Positions 7,957 to 14,126 of a DNA stretch of 14,126 nt are shown piece after piece (the stretch's first letter is position 1; each line of letters opens with the position of its first letter). A program made the translations under genes and the position numbers. The stretch is from positions 1 to 14,126 of the forward strand of contig JALLAZ010000547.1 in the NCBI GenBank assembly GCA_036939755.1. The letters run 5' to 3'. The stretch comes from Stephanodiscus triporus (taxonomy: Eukaryota; Bacillariophyta; Thalassiosirophyceae; Thalassiosirales; Thalassiosiraceae). Below the pieces are notes generated by a model. The model was not told where the DNA came from and made no database searches. It saw nothing but the letters and a program-made list of their open reading frames with translations.

Positions 7957-10900
7957 TTAGTTTGTCAAATAAGCTGTGTAGGACTTGACAATGTCGTCCT
8001 CACAATAAAAGGAACTGTCATCTTCTATAAGATCGGCCATGAATCTGGAATTGATCACATCCAATGGTGTGGCCCTCGTCTTGGGGTCGAACGAAACCAA
8101 CGAGAGCAACAGCTCCATTGCACCATCCATCTCCTTTGAAAAAAGAAACAGCATTGGCATTAGAATCCCAGTATAGACGAAGTCGAGACAAAGAGGTTGC
8201 CACTTACTGTGAGCCTTCGGCGAGCATCTGCGATTCTCTTGTGACTACCCTCGGATAAGGAGAATATTTTCCTGTCCCTATTGAATACGTCAATGTCAGG
8301 ACATTTTTTTGATCTTTGCCCTTTGGGAGGGAGCAATGTTGAATTGATGGCACGCCAAACCTTTCCATTTGTCTTGATGCCAAATTGCTTCTTTGGTATA
8401 CCAAACACTACGAGGTAACGGTAAAGGGTATTGAACAGTGTCTGGTCTTCCATTTCCATACCATTGTCATCATCGTCCAACATCACACTGTGGATAACGT
8501 CATGAGACTTTTGCTTCCAAATTGAGCGCAGCTTCCCTTTCAAGTTTTCGGGGCAGACAACTTCATCAAGAATTTCTTCGTATGGAGCATGACCTGTGAA
8601 GAGGTGAAGCATGCAAAGTCCTAGTCCAAAGCAATCATGCCCATATCCTTGTTCAGCTGCGTTCCCGAGAATTAGAAAGTCTGGTGGGGTGTTCTCCAAG
8701 GTTGTGAACTGACCAAGGCTAATCGGTTGGCCATCTGTGTCAGTTCTCATCACCGACGTACCATAATCTGCCAGTTTGGCAATATTGGCTGTCGATGGGT
8801 TCATTCGAAGTCTGAAAACATGTGAGCCGATGCCATACCTCAAGACCACATGCGGGTGATCTTCAATTGCAACTGTAGGATCTGTGGCCGACTGCAGGAG
8901 AAAATTGAGGAGCTTGACATCATAATGTTTGAGTCCGAATCGGTCGGCAGCAACATGAAGAGCGAATGCCATCTGGAACAAAAGATTACGACAATCCCAT
9001 GGAGTTAGCATTTTGTCAGGATGATTTCTAATGAACTGTTCCACATCTCCATTGTCACACAACTCCATCCTAATGTATTGATAGCTTGATAAAACAAACA
9101 AGACTGGGTTTGAGATAACGACGGATTGAGAAATACAGAGAAGGTACGCAAAAGTCTTACTTTCCACATTTTCCTGGAGGCAGTCTTCCGTTATTGAGTG
9201 CCTGACTGTGCCCATCATAGGTGATGCCGCCTGGCGCACAGTCGTCTCTGCAGCCCCAAAGCGTAGCAGGGGGCTCGTGTACGCACTTGAATACCCCACG
9301 AGTAACAACGAAATTCGGGCAAATGTTACGCCTCGCCACTGATGACAAAATTGCAGATACCGCAAGCTCCGTCCCAACCAAGTTCAGGTTTCCCATATCT
9401 TCTAATGCATCCACATCCCTGATAAAATAAAACATTCAACGATTCATGAGCAAAGACTGCCGACATTAGATAATGAACTCCTTCAATTACTCACATCACC
9501 GAGAGAGCCTCGTAAGCACCGCATCGATTATTCCAAACTTTGAAAACTTTCTTAAATGCCCCGTCAGAGAGAAACTGGGCCCAAGGGAACTGGTGCATGA
9601 GACACGGCCAAGTTTTTTCTAACGACTTAACGACAGAAAAATAACAACGCGATACACCTAGCGCATCGTCTAGAGACGAATCGTCAGCCTCACTTGGGCT
9701 GGCCCTTCTTTTGCCTCTTATCCATGGATCACATCCCACACTTGCGAGCATTAAATTTCCCAATGCTTCAGCTGCAACATCTGCAAACCTGGTGGATACA
9801 ACCGATGCAGAGCGTATAAGATCTCTTTCACTCAAGAAGGAAAGCACATGAGAAAATGCAGGGCTTTCCATGATGCTGTTGATGGGTATTTCATTCAATG
9901 AAGAGCGTTTCTTTGTTGGGGTTTCTGATAGCCGATAGCAACGCTTTAATTTTGGCTGAGTGAAATCTGCCGCTGCAGCTACACACATAGACATCCTCGC
10001 ATACTTTCGGAGCTTCACTGCACGCCTTCTATCATGCCCAAGTGGTTTACTGGCTTCGTTTGGATTGTCATCGAGATGGAGAAGATCTAAGGCAGAAGCG
10101 CCAACACTGTCACATCTAGAAAAGATAAATGGTTTCTTCACGATTTCAGTTGGAAACTCGTCGTCCTCGCTGTTTCCATTGATACTGGCAACGTCACTAT
10201 CCTCATCATGTGTGTCCATGTTCAACCCAGCATCATAGAGTCCAAAGAGCAAAGACTTATCATTCTCATCCAATTCAATTTGGTACTTGGCACTCAGGTC
10301 TTCATTGGCACAAAAGTCTTTGGCCGAGTAAAAATGAGTGGTATGCAACTTATGCCTTCAACGAAACGATCTGATTGGAGGCAACACTTACCTGATGTGA
10401 ACCATGATTTTGCGAAGGTCTGATAGCATGCATCAATCGCACCATCACGGCAACACACTGACTCTCCCCAATCCTTGCCGAAGACCGGTCTGGAACCCCA
10501 ATTATTAGCTTGCTTGGGCATGGGACTGCGATGTTGAGACGTTTCATGAGTAAGCTTAGTGCGACGATTGTCGTACAACAAAAACAAAACGACAAAGGAG
10601 CTTACGTTTCCAAGCAGATATCCACCGGACGAGCGGACGGAGTCTCAAGCGGTGCGAGGCAATTATTCCGTGGGTGAGGCGACTCGAACGGTTTCGAACA
10701 GCCCTGTTGAATCGACCTTTCGAAGCTGCATCGGGGATTATCGAGGCTCGGTAGACGCACTGGCAGGAGGGCTCGACTCGCACGATCGCGAATTGCTTTA
10801 CCGGGAAAGCGTATAGGCAGAGGACTTGGACTGCCCATGCAGTGCAATTGGTTGATGAAATCCGATCCGTGGATCGCACCTTCGGAGGATAGCCGAGGCG

Positions 10901-13541
10901 GACGCCCACCACTAAGCCTGCGGCCCGGGGAGAGATGACGCAAATATGGAAACGCGTTGTTCTTGATTTTGGTGGCCAGGGGTTGAAGCGTCATAGAGCG
11001 AATGAGATGAGGAACGGAGTAACTGCCGCTTTTCCTCTTCGCGGGTTTATTCTCGTCTATTGAGATGCCCTTCATATCGTCCGCAAGTAGGTCACCGACC
11101 ATTCCATCGCAAAACGGCGACGACCTCTCTTCGGACGATGTTGGTCTCGCTGAACTCAGCTTTATCGAGAGCCTGATAGTACAAAGAACGGAATGTTAGG
11201 CACACGGTGGAACAGGTGTCATCAAGATAATGCCTGACACCTTGGGAACTCACTTCGATCTTGGCTTGGCTTCCTTGGACTCAATCGTCTTCGCGCGAAT
11301 AGACATGGCATTCGCTTCTGCCGTCCACGATACCAACCTATCGGCCTTGTGATCATTCGATATCCTGAGCAACCTGTCCAAAACGCCCTTGCCCTCGGCG
11401 TCGCTGCATCTCAAGAAGGAGCCGCCCGAGCCGCCCACGCTTCCGATGCGGAATCCAAACGACGTCGCGACCCATCTCGAGAAGTTAGCTCGGCGCTCGA
11501 AAGTCCAATCCGGCGGCACGGCGATGAGACATCCGTTGTTCAGCCCCATCGACGCGCCCCTGCGTTCGCGCGAGAGCGACCATTTCTGGAGCGATTTCGT
11601 AAGGAATTTTAGATCCTCGTGGGAGGACTTCCCCTCGAAGATTTCCGCGTCGGTTAATTCTCTCCTCGTCGGCCCCTCGTCCATGGCGTCGTCGTACTCC
11701 TCATCCTCCATGGACGTGGTCGAATCCGAGGAGTTGTCGTTGTCGTCGTCATCGTCGCTTCCCGTGGACATCATCGACTCGTTATTCACGAACGACGACG
11801 GATCACGGGCGTCGTTCATAATATTATCTTCGTCCAATTCATATCCGACCCCCACTGCCGCGGAGGACGACGACGACGCAAGCGGCGGGGACGAGAAGAA
11901 GCCCCCAGCGTACTCCGCTGTCGCGGTCGCGAGCTCGAGGATCGCTCGGTCCGCCGAGGACGACGTATTCGTCGGCGCGGCGAAGGCGGCGGGCGACGAG
12001 GCCCCGCGAGACCTCGAGCGCGGGTGATGGTCGGGCCATCCACCCGCGCCGTCGTTCGTCGTAGTCGGTGAGTTGGAGGGGGCGTGGGGGGTCGACGCGG
12101 CGTATGCGAGCTCCGACGTCCTTCGCTTGCGTGACGACGATAACGACGACGACGACGACGACGACGACGAAGCGCTGCCCATGCGCTCCTCGGGCGACGA
12201 GGACGACGGGGCGTACGGAGTCCACGACGCCGGCCAGGTGTCGGAGGCGCAACGACGGCGCGAAAGCGAATGGATCGATGAGGAGGAGGGCGTCTTCGGC
12301 GCAACCCCGCCGCCGTCCGCCCAGCGGCGTCGACCCGCGGTGGCGCCCGTACACGATCGAGCGAGGCTCGAGAACGACTCGCTCCTCGGCGTGCCTCCAC
12401 CGGATGTCGAGCGGCTCGAGAACGATCCGGAGGAGAAGGACGCAGTGATAGTGGAGGAGGACGAGGAGGCCCCGCCGCCGCCGCTCGATGCGGCGATCTT
12501 CGGTTTGGTGGGAGGACTCGGACGCTTCGGGAGCTGTCCCCCGAACCCCTCCCCGAGGGCATCGTCGGCGGTCGGGCGTTTCCTCGGATTTGTCCTCCCG
12601 GGAGGAGGACGCGGGATCGACGGTCGATCGTCGACCGTCGACGACGCCACCGGCGCGACGTCCCTCCTCCTCACGAGACGGGCGGACCTCCTGGCGCTTC
12701 CAACGACGCCGCCGCCGCTTCCCCCATTGGGCTTGACTGGCGTCGTCGCGGCGACTACGACGACGACGTCGTCGTTGGGATGGACGTTCTCCTCGAACAA
12801 GGTATTCGTATCCGACGAGGAGGAGGACGACGACGACGACGTTGTCGTCGCTGACGCCCTCCTCGGCATCGATCGACCCGAAGGCGGAAGCGCGCGCGTC
12901 CTCGATCCGAATCCTACGACCGACGACGACCGCGGGCGGGGGACGGTCGGCGGACGGGACGACGCGCCGACGGGCCCGTCCTTCTTCCTCCTCCCGGGCC
13001 TGCTGTCCTTCCTCCCGGGCCCGTCGTCCTCGTCCTCGTCCGTCCGGCCGGAGCCGGTGCCGCGATCATCGGGACGACTCGTCGGTCCCGTCGTCATCGT
13101 CGGCCCACCGCCACCGCGCCCTCGCGACGTGTCGCATGATGACGCTCCAATCACGCGATCGTCCCCCGCGTCGTTATCGCCACCGTCATTATCGTTATCG
13201 TTATCGTTATCGTCGTCGTCATCGTCGTCGTCGTCGTCGTCGTCGAGATCGTCGAAGTCGAGCGCGGACGCGATCATCGATTTCGTCGCGTACGCCCCGC
13301 TGCTACGGCGTCCGTACCGTCGGTGATTGTTGTTGCTGCTGCTGCTGCTGCTACGATAGCGCCTGCTGGCATTGCGCGAATTTCGCTGATCGGTCATCCA
13401 CGTCCACGACGACGGCGTGGACGGGAAAGGGGGTGGGGAGGGGCGGCGGTGCGCGTGAGCGGACGTAGACGACGTCATCGACGACATCGACGACGACGAC
13501 ATGCCCGTAGGCGGACGACCGCGACGTCGATCTTCCGACAT
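7957..13541 (-). CDS. F-box/atypical (WNK-like) protein kinase fusion with long disordered N-terminus, seven exons
   Basis: Exons: 13541-11254, 11172-10606, 10525-10392, 10317-9495, 9418-9161, 9084-8208, 8133-7957. All six introns are GT-AG of 74-81 bases and the phases agree, giving about 1,707 residues. Residues 1 to about 640 are low complexity (Ser, Asp/Asn, Arg, Gly/Pro), with basic clusters such as RRSARLVRRR and RKRR. A more ordered region follows at the end of exon 1 (PPDWTFERRANFSRWVATSF). An F-box is seen at about 1147-1182 (FSHVLSFLSERDLIRSASVV), which in known proteins binds SKP1. The kinase domain starts near 1245: SDGAFKKVFKV, alpha-C Glu about 1288, hinge RMELCDNGD, HYDVKLLN with D1412, K1414 and N1417, and DYG at 1463-1465. 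Beta-3 has ALS, so Ser (about 1269) replaces the usual Lys. The start is the first ATG after an acceptor-like TATTACAG, so a 5' UTR intron is possible. The gene could be split by other models, but phase agreement argues for one transcript. Active or pseudokinase status is open. Confidence 0.8.
12132..12171. repeat. GAC/GTC triplet repeat coding poly-Ser
   Basis: About 13 triplets of GAC, with one GATAAC interruption, lie inside exon 1 of the kinase gene. On the coding (minus) strand they are read as TCG and give a Ser run with one Leu just before RKRRTSE. Purity suggests recent slippage and length polymorphism. Confidence 0.8.
13183..13245. repeat. GTC triplet and CGTTAT hexamer repeat coding poly-Asp and (Asn-Asp)n
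   Basis: Three or more CGTTAT hexamers are followed by about eleven GTC-type triplets with one CATCGTC interruption. Read on the minus strand inside exon 1 they give a run of 12 Asp and then alternating Asn-Asp. It is the opposite orientation of the triplet seen at 12132-12171, which gives Ser. Confidence 0.8.
13327..13352. repeat. TTG/CTG triplet repeat coding Ser/Asn
   Basis: Two or three TTG triplets followed by about six CTG triplets lie near the N-terminal end of the kinase coding region. On the minus strand they read AGC and AAC and give a Ser run followed by Asn3. Confidence 0.75.
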
Positions 13542-14126
13542 GGCGACAACACGTGCGGCGAGCGGACCGTTCGGGCGACCCACACGATTGTGCTCGGCCT
13601 GTAATACAAGTATAATGTTATAAAACCCCACCCTCCTTTGGAAGAAAAGTCCTTATTCGAGGATGATGTCCGAAAGAATCATAATACCTCCTCCTCGGCT
13701 TTCCTTCCCATTAACAAAGTCTACCTTGTTTACTGTGAATATGTTGTGTCACCCTCCGACCGGGAAGAGGTCAACTCCGGATCTTTGTTCACTCTGATCT
13801 TTGGTGGGTTGAAAAAAAAAAAAAGGGGGTGTATCGTTGGGAGTCGCTCCTACCTAGATACCTCCGCGCATGCATGGTGACACGACGTTTTTTTTCTATC
13901 TCTCTCTCTTGGATGGTACGCATAACAACAGTTCGTCATTGTTGCTCTTTTTTTGGCGGTCTCCGTAAAAAAAGAGACACTTCCCTTTTTTCGTTGCTCC
14001 GCCGTCCATCAACCGTTCGGCGGTTGGGAGCCGTAAGGACGATAACTATTCCCACGTGAAATTTGAATCGAGTTTTTTTGCGAGCCGAAGTAACAACGTC
14101 GCCCGGGGGGGGGGGGGGGGGAGTGT
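13542..14126. promoter_or_regulatory. Upstream region of the F-box/kinase gene with homopolymer runs
   Basis: No convincing coding frame was found in these 585 bases. On the minus strand, CTTGTATTACAG ending at 13599, just 57 bases before the ATG, looks like a splice acceptor, so the 5' UTR may be split; a donor candidate is GTAAAC near 13734. A12-G5 near 13812 and several T7-T8 runs occur. The promoter should lie here or beyond the window edge. Confidence 0.4.
14105..14121 (+). repeat. G17 homopolymer
   Basis: Seventeen consecutive G bases lie five bases from the window end, preceded by CGCCC. It could be real, with quadruplex potential, or a sequencing or assembly edge effect. Confidence 0.85.

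Noticed and set aside
8160..9377. A stand-alone kinase gene starting at 9377
   Set aside because: That start is TTG and the first part runs through an intron. The glycine loop and alpha-C helix lie in upstream exons with matching phases.
8160..10317. Viral or mobile origin of the kinase block, suggested by lower GC and unusual motifs
   Set aside because: The block carries six spliceosomal introns counting its junctions and no integrase, terminal repeat or viral neighbour. Composition alone is not enough.
10602..11102. A separate 166-residue gene starting at the ATG at 11102
   Set aside because: The frame is open above this ATG to a good acceptor at 11173, and the phase matches the donor at 11253. 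It ends at a donor (GTAAGC) that joins exon 3 in frame.
12073..13326. A 417-codon plus-strand open frame opposite kinase exon 1
   Set aside because: It is the mirror of the low-complexity GTC/GAC-rich exon. The minus strand splices in phase to F-box and kinase exons, while the plus frame has no recognisable domain.
1..14126. tRNA, rRNA, CRISPR arrays, transposons
   Set aside because: Both strands were read by eye. No cloverleaf with a T-arm, no rRNA core, no regularly spaced repeat-spacer array and no transposase motif were seen. A small or diverged RNA gene could be missed without a covariance search.

Overview
The window looks like nuclear DNA of a diatom or close stramenopile relative. 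The evidence is short GT-AG introns (74-208 bases) with T-rich 3' ends, large intergenic spaces, long Asp/Ser-rich low-complexity stretches built on GTC/GAC triplets, one N-terminus resembling the diatom signal peptide plus ASAFAP plastid-entry motif, and organelle-type leaders on bacterial-type proteins (YbeY, DinF-like MATE). The taxon is an inference; nothing read here fixes a species.

Layout. (1) 188-1462 (+): an organelle-type YbeY rRNA-processing endonuclease with a long leader and an acidic insertion. (2) 1700-3007 (-): an unrecognised secreted or plastid-targeted acidic, low-complexity protein. (3) 3008-3647: non-coding, with a degenerate repeat of about 40 bases at 3190-3360. (4) 3648-4230 (-): a two-exon, 124-residue protein with a signal peptide and a C-terminal membrane segment that appears only after splicing. 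(5) 4231-4617: a divergent promoter region with a perfect 12-base palindrome. (6) 4618-5205 (+): a HIT-family (HINT3/HINT4-like) protein. (7) 5483-7633 (-): a five-exon MATE transporter of 570 residues, DinF/EDS5 type. (8) 7957-13541 (-): a seven-exon gene of about 1,707 codons joining a very long disordered N-terminus, an F-box and an atypical protein kinase domain. (9) 13542-14126: upstream DNA with homopolymer runs, ending in a G17 tract.

The genes do not form an operon and have no evident shared pathway. YbeY, the MATE protein and the 1700-3007 product may share an organellar location. The most notable object is the F-box/kinase fusion. Its usual beta-3 ATP-binding lysine is Ser, while a Lys occupies the third position of the glycine loop, 17 residues earlier. 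That is the arrangement of the WNK ('with no lysine') kinases, here on an otherwise different kinase fused to an F-box. All splice phases of this gene and of the MATE gene were checked by hand and give frame-consistent products (5,214 nt counted from the GTG codon at 13631, and 1,800 nt counted from the first in-frame ATG at 7720). Transcript evidence was not available.
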